DNA of 64,000 bases from Streptomyces daqingensis (GTDB taxonomy: Bacteria; Actinomycetota; Actinomycetes; Streptomycetales; Streptomycetaceae), in contig NZ_BMMP01000002.1 in NCBI RefSeq assembly GCF_014645895.1, forward strand, positions 62,001 to 126,000. The letters run 5' to 3'. The notes beneath the pieces were generated by a model. The model had not been told where the DNA came from. It ran no database searches and saw nothing but the letters and a program-made list of their open reading frames with translations. The position numbers and the translations under genes are program-made. Shown piece by piece: positions 17,012 through 25,157 of the stretch. How positions within the stretch are numbered: position 1 is the first letter of the stretch; every line of letters starts with the position of its first letter.

Positions 17012-18226
17012 GTGTCCACTGCGGCATCGCGCCCGGACGTCCAGCCGTCGCCGTCCGGCAGCGCCTCCACTCCCGAGGCGCCTCTGACTTTCCACTGGTT
17101 CCTGCCCACGACCGGCGACAGCCGCCACGTCGTCGGCGGGGGCCACGGCTCGACGCCGGGTTCCGCCGGGGGCGACCGTCCCGCGTCAATCGAGTACCTC
17201 GGCCAGATCGCCCGCAGCGCCGAGCAGTTGGGCTTCACCGGTGCGCTGACCCCCACCGGTGCGTGGTGCGAGGACGCCTGGATCACCACCGCCATGCTCA
17301 CGCAGGTCACCGAACGCCTGAAGTTCCTGGTGGCGTTCAGGCCCGGCCAGATCTCCCCGACGCTCTCCGCGCAGATGGCGGCCACGTACCAGCGGCAGTC
17401 CCACGGGCGGCTGCTGCTGAACGTCGTCACCGGGGGCGAGTCGGCCGAGCAGCGCGCGTACGGCGACTTCCTCGGCAAGGACGAACGGTACGCCCGCACA
17501 GGCGAGTTCCTCGGCATCGTTCGGCGCCTCTGGAACGGAGAGCGCGTCGACCACGACGGGGACCATCTGCGCGTCGAGGGCGCGGAGTTGAACCGGCTGC
17601 CCGACCCGGTGCCGCAGATCTACTTCGGCGGCTCCTCCCCCGCCGCCGGTGAGGTCGCCTCCCGTCACAGCGACGTGTACCTCACGTGGGGCGAGCCGCC
17701 GCAGCAGGTGAAGCAGAAGATCGACTGGATCCGGTCGCTGGCGGAGGCCAGGGGGCGGACGGTGCGCTTCGGCATCCGGCTGCACACGATCAGCAGGGAC
17801 ACCTCGGCCCAGGCGTGGGCCGAGGCGGAGCGGCTGCTCGACGGCATGGACCCCGAACGCATCAAGGCGGTCCAGCAGGGTCTCGCGGCAAGCGAGTCGG
17901 AGGGGCAGCGCCGCATGCGCGAGCTGCACGGCAGCGGCACCAGCGACCAGCTCGAGATCTACCCCGGACTGTGGGCGGGCGTGGGGCTGGTGCGGGGCGG
18001 CGCGGGCACCTCTCTCGTCGGCAGCCACGCGGAGGTCGCGGCCCTCATCGAGGAGTACCACCGCCTGGGCATCGAGGAGTTCGTCCTGTCGGGAGTGCCG
18101 CACCTGGAGGAGGCGTACTGGTTCGGCGAGGGCGTACTGCCGCTCCTGGAGAAGCACGGGCTGTGGCGCCATCCGGCGGGCCCGCACCCGGCGGAGGCGG
18201 GCCTCGTCCCGTTCGCGGGCCGGTGA
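17012..18226 (+). CDS. ssuD: FMNH2-dependent alkanesulfonate monooxygenase
   Basis: 404 aa luciferase-like monooxygenase, start GTG 17012 with CTGGAG upstream. It contains LTFHWFLPTTGDSRHV at the N-terminus, GALTPTGAWCEDAWI, KFLVAFRPGQISPTLSAQMAATYQR and LLNVVTGGE, diagnostic of the SsuD branch rather than general luciferase-like proteins. It uses reduced flavin and O2 to split alkanesulfonates into aldehyde and sulfite, supplying sulfur when sulfate or cysteine is scarce. Flavin comes from SsuE, encoded two genes on. The stop overlaps the MFS start (GTGA). A leader peptide with Cys codons precedes it. Slightly longer than the E. coli enzyme (381 aa) owing to extra N-terminal residues. Confidence 0.93.
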   Translation: MSTAASRPDVQPSPSGSASTPEAPLTFHWFLPTTGDSRHVVGGGHGSTPGSAGGDRPASIEYLGQIARSAEQLGFTGALTPTGAWCEDAWITTAMLTQVTERLKFLVAFRPGQISPTLSAQMAATYQRQSHGRLLLNVVTGGESAEQRAYGDFLGKDERYARTGEFLGIVRRLWNGERVDHDGDHLRVEGAELNRLPDPVPQIYFGGSSPAAGEVASRHSDVYLTWGEPPQQVKQKIDWIRSLAEARGRTVRFGIRLHTISRDTSAQAWAEAERLLDGMDPERIKAVQQGLAASESEGQRRMRELHGSGTSDQLEIYPGLWAGVGLVRGGAGTSLVGSHAEVAALIEEYHRLGIEEFVLSGVPHLEEAYWFGEGVLPLLEKHGLWRHPAGPHPAEAGLVPFAGR

Positions 18227-19677
18227 GCGCCGCAGCGCCGGTCCAGCCGGTTCCCACGGCGCGGGACGCGGAGCCGCGCAAGCTCAGGACGGTGGTGCTC
18301 TCCAGCCTGCTGGGGACGACCGTCGAGTGGTACGACTTCTTCCTCTACAGCACGGCCGCGGGGCTCGTCTTCGGCGAGCTGTTCTTCCCCACGGCGAACG
18401 GCACCGTCGGGACCATGCTCTCCTTCGCGACGTTCGCCGTCGGCTTCGTCGCACGTCCGGTCGGCGGGCTGCTGTTCGGGCACATCGGGGACCGGATCGG
18501 ACGCAAACGCACCCTCGCCTTCACCATGGGCCTGATGGGGGTCTCCACAGCCCTCATCGGCGTGCTCCCCACCTACGAGCAGGCGGGACTCCTCGCTCCG
18601 GGTCTGCTGCTGGTGCTGCGCATCGCGCAGGGGGTGGCCCTGGGCGGCGAGTGGGCCGGTGCCGTGCTGCTGGCGGTCGAGTACGGTCCGCCGGGCCGCA
18701 AGGGCAGGTTCGGCAGCTATCCGCAGATCGGTCTGGCGCTCGGACTCGCCCTGGGCACGGGGGCGTTCGCGCTGCTGAACAACGTGCTCAGCGACAGCGC
18801 GTTCCTCGGGTGGGGATGGCGGGTGGCCTTCCTGGTCTCCCTCGTACTCGTCGGACTCGGCCTGACCGTGCGGCTGAAGATCGACGAGACGCCCGCGTTC
18901 CGGGCGCTGCGGAAGCTGAAGCAGCCGCCCCGCCCGGCCCCTCTGGTCGAGCTGCTGCGTGAACCGGAACCGCGGCGGCACGTGCTTCTGGGCATGCTGG
19001 CCCGGTGGGGCGAGGGCGCGGCGTTCAACACCTGGGCCGTCTTCGCGATCACGTACGCGACGTCGACGCTCCGGCTGGACCGCACCGCCGTCCTGCTGTC
19101 GGTGACGGCCGCCGCCCTGGTGATGGCCGTGGTGATACCCCTCTCCGGACGGCTGACAGACCGTCAGGGGGCGCGCCACGTCTACCTCGTGGGGATGGCG
19201 CTGTTCGCACTGTCGGTCTTTCCGGCCTTCTGGCTCTTCGGCGTGGGCGGGCCATGGGGGTTCGCCGCGGTTCTCGTCCTGACCCTCGGCGTCGTGCACG
19301 CGTACTTCTACGGAGCCCAAGGCACCCTGTTCGCGGCCCTCTTCCCCACCCGGATCCGCTACACGGGCATGTCGTTCGTCTACCAGATGTCCGGCATCGT
19401 CTCGTCCGGCATCACGCCGCTGATCATGACCGCGCTGCTGGCCGCCGCCTCCGGCAGCCCCTGGGCGGCCTGCGCCTACCTGGCCTCCACCGGCCTCGTC
19501 AGCATCTGGGCGACGGCCCGGCTGCGGGAGGCGGACCTGCACATCGCCACGGGGCCTGCCGCGCAGACCGGGCAGACGAAGGGGGAAGCCGCGGAGACGG
19601 ACGGGCCCTCCAAGGTTGCCGCCGCGGCCCCCGGCGCCGGTTCCCTCTCCGGGGAGGCGAGCGCCCGTAGCCGCTGA
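18223..19677 (+). CDS. MFS transporter, metabolite:H+ symporter (MHS) type
   Basis: 484 aa from GTG 18223, overlapping the ssuD stop by four bases. Twelve transmembrane helices. GTTVEWYDFFLYSTAAGLVF is the hallmark of the MHS branch (ProP/ShiA/KgtP), and GHIGDRIGRKRTL is the conserved loop 2-3 motif. The 60-residue C-terminal tail is hydrophilic (Ala/Gly/Glu rich). Translational coupling between ssuD and ssuE strongly suggests it imports a sulfonate by proton symport, replacing the SsuABC transporter usually found with these enzymes. The substrate is inferred only from context. Confidence 0.88.
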   Translation: MSAAAPVQPVPTARDAEPRKLRTVVLSSLLGTTVEWYDFFLYSTAAGLVFGELFFPTANGTVGTMLSFATFAVGFVARPVGGLLFGHIGDRIGRKRTLAFTMGLMGVSTALIGVLPTYEQAGLLAPGLLLVLRIAQGVALGGEWAGAVLLAVEYGPPGRKGRFGSYPQIGLALGLALGTGAFALLNNVLSDSAFLGWGWRVAFLVSLVLVGLGLTVRLKIDETPAFRALRKLKQPPRPAPLVELLREPEPRRHVLLGMLARWGEGAAFNTWAVFAITYATSTLRLDRTAVLLSVTAAALVMAVVIPLSGRLTDRQGARHVYLVGMALFALSVFPAFWLFGVGGPWGFAAVLVLTLGVVHAYFYGAQGTLFAALFPTRIRYTGMSFVYQMSGIVSSGITPLIMTALLAAASGSPWAACAYLASTGLVSIWATARLREADLHIATGPAAQTGQTKGEAAETDGPSKVAAAAPGAGSLSGEASARSR

Positions 19678-19764
19678 GCACCGCCCGACGTCACGACGGC
19701 GCTCCCGCTGCCGGCCTCCGTCGCAGCGGCACGCCGAAGCACCTCACTTCAAGGAGATCCGCAC

Positions 19765-20352
19765 ATGCCCAACGTCCTCGCTCTCTCCGGCAGTCCGTCG
19801 CCCCGCTCCCGCACAGCCTCCCTGGTACGGCACGTCGGCGGGCTGGTAGCGGCGGAGGGCCACACCGTGCGGCACGTCGCCGCGCGGGACCTGCCGCCCG
19901 ACGCCCTGCTCGCGGGCGACGCCTCGCATCCGGCCGTGAGGGAGGTGATCGACTCGATCACGTGGGCGGACGCCCTCATCGTCGGAACACCCGTCTACAA
20001 GGCCGCCTACAGCGGGCTCCTCAAGACGCTCCTCGACCTGCTGCCCCAGTTCGCGCTGGCCGGCAAGACGGTCCTTCCGCTGGCGACGGGCGGCACTCCG
20101 GCCCATGTCCTCGCGATCGACTACGCGCTGCGCCCCGTCCTCACCTCCCTCGGCACCGACAACGTGCTGCGCGGCTGGTTCGTGCTGGACCGGGACGTGA
20201 CCGCCGGCGCGGACGGCGAGGGCGCCGTGGCGCCCGACTCGGCCGCCGGGGTCGCGGAGGCCGCGGGCCGGCTCATCACCGCCCTGGCCGCCCCGGACTC
20301 GGCGACGGCCCGGGTGCCGGGGCTGCCGAGGGGCCTGCCCACCGCGGTCTGA
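19765..20352 (+). CDS. ssuE: NADPH-dependent FMN reductase
   Basis: 195 aa. AAGGAG sits eight bases before the ATG. A flavodoxin-like fold is shown by LALSGSPSPRSRTASLVRHV (FMN phosphate loop), VGTPVYKAAYSGLLKTLLDLLP, LPLATGGTPAHVLAIDYALRPVL and GTDNVLRGWFVLD, all characteristic of SsuE. It supplies FMNH2 to SsuD. It follows the MFS gene by 87 bases on the same strand and is likely in the same transcript. Length (about 190) is normal. Confidence 0.93.
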   Translation: MPNVLALSGSPSPRSRTASLVRHVGGLVAAEGHTVRHVAARDLPPDALLAGDASHPAVREVIDSITWADALIVGTPVYKAAYSGLLKTLLDLLPQFALAGKTVLPLATGGTPAHVLAIDYALRPVLTSLGTDNVLRGWFVLDRDVTAGADGEGAVAPDSAAGVAEAAGRLITALAAPDSATARVPGLPRGLPTAV

Positions 20353-20460
20353 GACGGCGCCGGACGCGGGCGTGGCACAGCGAGTGGAGGGGCACGGCTG
20401 GGGACGGCGGGGGCGGAAACCGGCTTGCGGGACGGCGAGTTCGGCGAGGAGGCTCGGGTC

Positions 20461-21348
20461 ATGACCGAACCGGCCCCCGACGAACCCCGCTCCGAGCCCG
20501 GGGCCGCGGCACCCGCCGTCTCCTCGCCGGCACCTGCCGTCTCCTCGCCGGCACCCGCCGAGGAGGTCCTGCGGTACTACTCGAGGGGCGGAGAGGACGG
20601 GCGGCTACGCGCGGGCGTGGGCCGTCTGGAGTTTTTGCGCACGCAGGACGTCCTGCGCCGGCTCCTGCCGTCCTCGCCGTCGCTCGTCCTGGACGTCGGT
20701 GGCGGCAGCGGCGTGCACGCCCGGTGGCTCGCCCAAGAGGACGGCCACCGCGTCGAGTTGTTCGATCCGGTGCCGCTCCACGTCGAGCAGGCCGCCCAGC
20801 TGGCCGGCGTCGAGGCCCGTGTCGGCGACGCACGCGCGCTGCCCGTCGCCGACGGTTCGGCGGACGCCGTCCTGCTGCTGGGCCCGCTCTACCACCTCAC
20901 CGAGCGGCGGGAGAGGGTACGTGCGCTCGCGGAGGCACGCCGGGTCGTCCGGCCCGGGGGGCCCGTCGTCGCCGCCACCGTCAACCGGTACTCCGCGCTC
21001 CTGGACCAGATGAACCAGGGCGCCTACTTCGAGCCCGCCGAGCGGGAGTTCGTCGACTCGGCGGGCGAGACCGGTCTGCACCCGCGCCCCGACGGCGGGT
21101 TCTGGGCCTACCTGCACCAACCGGCGGACGCCGCGGCGGAGTTCGAGGACGCGGGGCTGGAGGTGGCCGGGCAGTACGGCGTGGAAGGCGCCGTCTGGCT
21201 CATGCGGGAGGCCGCCGGGCGGCTCACCGACGAGGACCGGCTCCCCACCGTGCTGGACGCGCTGCGCGCCACGGAGTCGGTGCCCTCGCTGCTGGGCGTG
21301 AGCGCCCATCTCCTCACGGCCGGCACCGCGCCCGCGGACGCGGTCTGA
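20461..21348 (+). CDS. Class I SAM-dependent methyltransferase
   Basis: 295 aa from ATG 20461 with AGGAGG eight bases before. After a 38-residue Pro/Ala tail containing a duplicated PAVSSPA, a methyltransferase domain follows: SAM motif I is LVLDVGGGSGVHARWLA, the acidic loop follows in VELFDPVP, and ADAVLLLGPLYHLTERRERV is motif IV. The region AATVNRYSALLDQMNQGAYF is typical of small-molecule methyltransferases of the MT_11 group. Substrate unknown. It lies 108 bases after ssuE on the same strand, but no sulfur link is evident. Confidence 0.85.
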   Translation: MTEPAPDEPRSEPGAAAPAVSSPAPAVSSPAPAEEVLRYYSRGGEDGRLRAGVGRLEFLRTQDVLRRLLPSSPSLVLDVGGGSGVHARWLAQEDGHRVELFDPVPLHVEQAAQLAGVEARVGDARALPVADGSADAVLLLGPLYHLTERRERVRALAEARRVVRPGGPVVAATVNRYSALLDQMNQGAYFEPAEREFVDSAGETGLHPRPDGGFWAYLHQPADAAAEFEDAGLEVAGQYGVEGAVWLMREAAGRLTDEDRLPTVLDALRATESVPSLLGVSAHLLTAGTAPADAV

Positions 21349-21460
21349 TCCCGGGCGACACCGGGCCGGACGCGGCACCGGAGCGCCGCGGCACCGACCG
21401 ACCCGGCTTCGACGGACGCGGCACCGGAGCGGCAGCGGCATCGACGGACGCGGCTTGTGC

Positions 21461-21916
21461 CTACCGCTCCGTCTCCGGCTCCCGCTCCGTCGCGCGCCAG
21501 CCCGACCACCGTTCGACCTCGATCTCCACGACCGGCCCCTGCGGCGGTTGTCCGGCGTACTGCTCCCGGTACTTCTCACCGAGCAGCGCCACGTACCGCG
21601 CCGCCGTGCCGCAGCGGGCCGCCGGCGGCAGCACGCGCCCCTTGCCGTCCGCCCGCGCCCACCACAGGCGGTCCCAGTCCTCGTCGTACGCGTCGACGAG
21701 GAGACAGAGCGAGTCGTTGGCGCGGATGTTCTCCAGCCTCTTCAGCCGCGCCGACTCCTTGGGCTTGTGGTCGACGGCGAAGGCGAGGGTGCCGCCGGTC
21801 AGGGCGAAGACGACGGGGACGAGGTGCGGGCGTCCCGAGGCGTCGGCCGTCGCCAGCGTGGCGACGCGCGCCGCGGCGAAGCACTCCCGTGCCTCGCCGC
21901 CCGTCATCCTCGGCAT
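21461..21916 (-). CDS. PPOX-class F420-dependent oxidoreductase
   Basis: 151 aa from ATG 21916 with AGAGGT upstream. It is a small split-barrel flavin/deazaflavin protein: RVATLATADASGRPHLVPV, LAFAVDHKPK, LCLLVDAYDEDWDRLWWARADG and a terminal VVEIEVERWSGW, matching the F420-binding PPOX-class family (TIGR03668-like). It would reduce a small molecule with F420H2 in the cytosol. It is 29 bases downstream of an LLM-class F420 enzyme on the same strand, so the two probably form an operon sharing the cofactor. Confidence 0.88.
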   Translation of the reverse strand: MPRMTGGEARECFAAARVATLATADASGRPHLVPVVFALTGGTLAFAVDHKPKESARLKRLENIRANDSLCLLVDAYDEDWDRLWWARADGKGRVLPPAARCGTAARYVALLGEKYREQYAGQPPQGPVVEIEVERWSGWRATEREPETER

Positions 21917-21945
21917 CGTCGCGACCTCTCGGCGGCTCCCGGCGG

Positions 21946-22773
21946 CTACTCGGCGAACCGGGAGGCGACGTCGGCCAGTCGGTCCAGCGTCTTCAGCGAC
22001 TCGCTCTCCGGAAGGGTGGGCAGGTAGAGCAGCAGCCGCTCCACGCCGAGATCCCTGAAGCCCTCGATGGTGGGGACGTCGTCTCCGACGGCGTAGACGG
22101 TCACAGGTACCTCGCGGCCCGCCGTGCTGCGCAGCTGCTCGATCTTCGGGGCCAGTTTCTCGGGCGTCGTCCTGTTGGCGAGCCAGGCGTCGCCCAGCTC
22201 CGCGATGCGCGGGAACGCGCCCTCCGCGCCGCCCACGTAGATCGGCGGGTGGGGCTCCTGCACGGGCTTCGGCCACGAGTAGACGGGGTCGAAGTCGACG
22301 AACTCGCCGTGGAATTCGGCCTTCTCCTTGGTCCACAGCTCACGCATCGCCCGCAACCGCTCGTTGACCATGCGGCCCCGGGTGGTGGGGTCGGCCCCGT
22401 GGTTCTCCATCTCCTCCCGGTTCCAGCCCACGCCGACGCCGAAGACCGCGCGTCCGCCGGAGACCAGGTCGAGCGAGGCGACCTCCTTCGCCGTGACGAT
22501 GGGGTCCCGCTGCGCCACCAGCGCGATGCCCGTCCCCAGCAGGATCCGCTCGGTGACGGACGCCGCGGCGCTCAGCGCGACGAAGGGATCGAGGGTGCGG
22601 TAGTACATCTCGGGCAGGTCGCCCCCGCCCGGGTAAGGCGAGCGGCGCTCCACCGGGATGTGGGTGTGCTCGGCGATGAGCAGCGAGTCGAATCCGCGTT
22701 CCTCGACGGCCCGCCCCAGGGGCGCGGGGCGGATTCCCTGGTCGGTGATGAAGGTCGATACACCGAACTTCAC
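21946..22773 (-). CDS. LLM-class F420-dependent oxidoreductase
   Basis: 275 aa from GTG 22773 with AAGGAG six bases before. TIM-barrel luciferase-like protein of the F420-dependent branch: KFGVSTFITDQGI, LLIAEHTHIPV, RILLGTGIALVAQRDPIVTAKEVASLDLVSGGR and FGVGVGWNREEMENHG are strong family markers, as is the final LLYLPTLPE. It likely oxidises or reduces a carbonyl or an activated double bond using F420. Forms a two-gene operon with the downstream PPOX-class protein. Substrate not predictable. Confidence 0.9.
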   Translation of the reverse strand: MKFGVSTFITDQGIRPAPLGRAVEERGFDSLLIAEHTHIPVERRSPYPGGGDLPEMYYRTLDPFVALSAAASVTERILLGTGIALVAQRDPIVTAKEVASLDLVSGGRAVFGVGVGWNREEMENHGADPTTRGRMVNERLRAMRELWTKEKAEFHGEFVDFDPVYSWPKPVQEPHPPIYVGGAEGAFPRIAELGDAWLANRTTPEKLAPKIEQLRSTAGREVPVTVYAVGDDVPTIEGFRDLGVERLLLYLPTLPESESLKTLDRLADVASRFAE

Positions 22774-23082
22774 AGTGGCTCCTTCTCGGCTGAGTGCTGC
22801 TGAGTGCTGCTGCGTCCTCGGGCACGCGGAAGCTCCCGGGAGAGGTTCCCGGAGGCGGAGGTACCCGCTGCCGCGCGCTTCATGACAGCGCCTCCGGACC
22901 CGCGCCTGTTCCCGCGCGGGCTCGCGTGCCCGTCCCGGCGCGGGCACGCGCGGCGGGGTCCGACGCGGGCCACCGGTGCGCCGCACCTGCGGGATGTGCC
23001 GCTCCGGCGGATGTGGGTGCGCGGCTGAGGTGGGCACCCGGGACGGGTGTCCGTCAGCGGTGCCAGCGGAGAGGAGCCGGCG
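22774..23082. other. Divergent intergenic region with repeats, 309 bp
   Basis: Between the F420 enzyme and the LigD-like gene. It contains a tandem 10-base repeat tgagtgctgc (22792-22811) next to the former and a perfect stem CGCGTGCCCG (22923-22932) / CGGGCACGCG (22941-22950) with an eight-base loop. No convincing promoter hexamers were found. Confidence 0.45.
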
Positions 23083-23874
23083 GTGAGCAGCAGGACCCGG
23101 AAAGGCAGCGGTGCGACCGGTGCGAAGGTCGCCGGCGCCGGAGGCACCAGCGGCGGCAAGAACGGCGATGGTGACAAGGTCAGCGCGGGTGACAAGGGCG
23201 GCAAGCGCGCCGGGGCGAGCGAGCCCGCCGGGCGCGCCGAGCCCGCACGGCCCCACCAGGGCGGGCAGCAGGCGGCACTGACGCGTTACCGCGAGAAGCG
23301 GCACTTCGGCAGGACGTCCGAACCCCGCGGGGAGGGCACCGAACCCGGAGGGGCACCGTCCTTCGTCGTACAGATCCACGACGCGAGCACCATGCACTTC
23401 GACTTCAGGCTCGAGGTCGACGGCGTCCTCAAGTCGTGGTCCGTGCCCAAGGGGCCCTCTCCCGATCCGCGGGAGAAGAGGCTCGCCATGCCGACGGAGG
23501 ACCACCCCATGGAGTACCGGGACTTCGAGGGGATCATCCCCGCCGGCGAGTACGGAGGCGGCACCGTCATCGTCTGGGACCAGGGGACCTACCAGCCCTT
23601 GACGGAAGACTTCGCCGCCGGCCTGGAGCGCGGGCACGTGAAGTTCCGGCTGGAGGGGTCCAAACTGCGCGGCGGCTACGCCCTCACACGCTTCCGCGGC
23701 GGCAGCGGCGAGGACGGCCGCGCCGCGTGGCTCCTGGTGAAGGAGAACGACGAGCGGGCCGTACGCGACGGCCGCACACCCGACCCCGTACGGGCCCGCT
23801 CCGCCCGCACGAGCCGCACGCTGAAGCAGGTCGGCGCCCAGGCGACCGAGGAGGACACCTGGCACAGCGAGTGA
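23083..23874 (+). CDS. Stand-alone DNA ligase D 3'-phosphoesterase domain protein
   Basis: 263 aa from GTG 23083 with GGAGAGGAG seven bases before. Residues 1-70 are a basic Gly/Lys-rich tail. The catalytic domain starts at YREKRHFGRTSEP and contains FVVQIHDASTMHFDFRLEVDG (active-site H and D), LKSWSVPKGPS and GIIPAGEYGGGTVIVWDQG, the hallmark of LigD phosphoesterase (PE) domains. These trim 3'-phosphates and ribonucleotides at broken ends before end joining. No ligase or polymerase domain is present, so it would act with separate Ku/LigD-type proteins. It lies at the head of a DNA-repair group. Confidence 0.92.
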   Translation: MSSRTRKGSGATGAKVAGAGGTSGGKNGDGDKVSAGDKGGKRAGASEPAGRAEPARPHQGGQQAALTRYREKRHFGRTSEPRGEGTEPGGAPSFVVQIHDASTMHFDFRLEVDGVLKSWSVPKGPSPDPREKRLAMPTEDHPMEYRDFEGIIPAGEYGGGTVIVWDQGTYQPLTEDFAAGLERGHVKFRLEGSKLRGGYALTRFRGGSGEDGRAAWLLVKENDERAVRDGRTPDPVRARSARTSRTLKQVGAQATEEDTWHSE

Positions 23875-23999
23875 CCTCAGCCCGGATCTCACGTTCCGCC
23901 GCTCCGGGCCGTCTTCCTCATGCGGGCCCGGCCTGATGCGGCACAGCCTCACGCGGGCACGGCGAGAATGGCCCGTCGGGAGAAGGCAAGGAGCGTGCG

Positions 24000-24524
24000 A
24001 TGGAAGTCAGCCACACGGTCGTGGAATCGCCACTGGGGGCGCTGACGCTCGTGGCCGAGGACGGGGCGCTGAGCGGCGTCTACTTCGAGAACCACCTGCG
24101 AGGCCCCGCGCCGGACGCGCTGGGACCGAACGTCGAGAGGGGCTCCGGCAGTCCGGACTCCGGCTTCGAGAGGGCGCGGCGCCAGCTCGCGGAGTACTTC
24201 TCGGGCCGCCGCACGCACTTCGACCTCCCGCTCGCCCCGCGCGGCGACTCCTTCCAGCAGCGCGTGTGGAAGCTGCTGGACCAGATCCCGTACGGGGAGA
24301 CGCGCACGTACGGCGATCTGGCACGCGAGCTCGGCGACCCGGCCCTGGCCCAGGCTGTCGGGTCCGCCAACGGCCGCAACCCGCTGAGCATCGTCGTCCC
24401 CTGCCACCGCGTGATCGGGGCGGACGGGCGGCTGACGGGCTACGCGGGCGGTCTGCCGCGCAAGCGGTTCCTTCTCGACCTTGAGGAGTCGCACGCCGGC
24501 ACGGGACCCGGCCGCCTCTTCTGA
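24000..24524 (+). CDS. Methylated-DNA-[protein]-cysteine S-methyltransferase, first copy
   Basis: 174 aa, ATG with AAGGAG seven bases before. It removes O6-alkyl groups from guanine by irreversible transfer to its own Cys. The active site is VVPCHRVIG with Cys 135; the helix-turn-helix YGETRTYGDLARELGDP and the N at SANGRNPLS are intact. The N-terminal RNase-H-like domain is residues 1-85. No AraC (Ada) domain is fused, so it is a pure repair protein. A second, more divergent copy is encoded 0.6 kb downstream after a sigma factor. Confidence 0.93.
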   Translation: MEVSHTVVESPLGALTLVAEDGALSGVYFENHLRGPAPDALGPNVERGSGSPDSGFERARRQLAEYFSGRRTHFDLPLAPRGDSFQQRVWKLLDQIPYGETRTYGDLARELGDPALAQAVGSANGRNPLSIVVPCHRVIGADGRLTGYAGGLPRKRFLLDLEESHAGTGPGRLF

Positions 24525-24587
24525 ATTAGCCGGCCGGCCGTTCCCGCCGGGGCCTCACGTTCCCGGCGTGCGCTTCGTCTACGGGGT

Positions 24588-25157
24588 GTGACCTTGAGAC
24601 CTTTCGAGCAGATCGTGGCCGAGTACGGGCCGATGGTCCTCCGCGTGTGCCGGGCCGTGGTCGGGCCGGCGGACGCCGAGGACGCCTGGTCGGAGACGTT
24701 CCTCGCGGCGCTCAGGGCCTACCCCGGGCTGCCCGGGGACGCCCGGGTCGAGGCCTGGCTGGTGACGATCGCGCACCGCAAGGCGATCGACGCCGCACGG
24801 GCGGGCGCCCGCCGCCCCGTCGCGGTAGGCCGGATCCCGGAATCGGGCAGGGCACTGACCGGCGGACGTGCCGGGGACGAGGGAGCCGCGCCGCCGGACG
24901 CCGGCCGGGCGGGCGGGACCCTGCGGGACTCCGGCCAGTGGGACGCCGACCTGTGGGCCGCTCTCAAGGCCCTGCCGCGGCGCCAGCGCGAAGCGGTCGC
25001 CTACCACTACCTGGCGGGGCTCCCGTACAAGGAGATCGCCGCCGTGACCGGCGGGACCCCGGAGGCGGCGCGCAGAGCCGCGGCCGACGGCATCAGGTCC
25101 CTGCGCAAGAGCTACACCCGCCGTACCCGAGAGGACGAGAGAGGAGAGAGACGATGA
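24588..25157 (+). CDS. ECF-type RNA polymerase sigma factor
   Basis: 189 aa from GTG 24588 (no strong ribosome site). Sigma region 2 is residues 4-65 (FEQIVAEYGPMVLRVC, DAEDAWSETFLAAL, VEAWLVTIAHRKAIDAAR); region 4 is residues 120-178 (LKALPRRQREAVAYHYLAGLPYKEIA, then the recognition helix). The linker between them is long and Gly-rich. No anti-sigma gene is adjacent. The stop overlaps the ATG of the second alkyltransferase (ATGA), so the two are translated together, pointing to an alkylation- or stress-responsive regulon. Confidence 0.88.
   Translation: MTLRPFEQIVAEYGPMVLRVCRAVVGPADAEDAWSETFLAALRAYPGLPGDARVEAWLVTIAHRKAIDAARAGARRPVAVGRIPESGRALTGGRAGDEGAAPPDAGRAGGTLRDSGQWDADLWAALKALPRRQREAVAYHYLAGLPYKEIAAVTGGTPEAARRAAADGIRSLRKSYTRRTREDERGERR

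Noticed and set aside
20461-21348. Methyltransferase as part of the ssu operon
   Set aside because: 108-base gap, own strong ribosome site and no sulfur-related motif.
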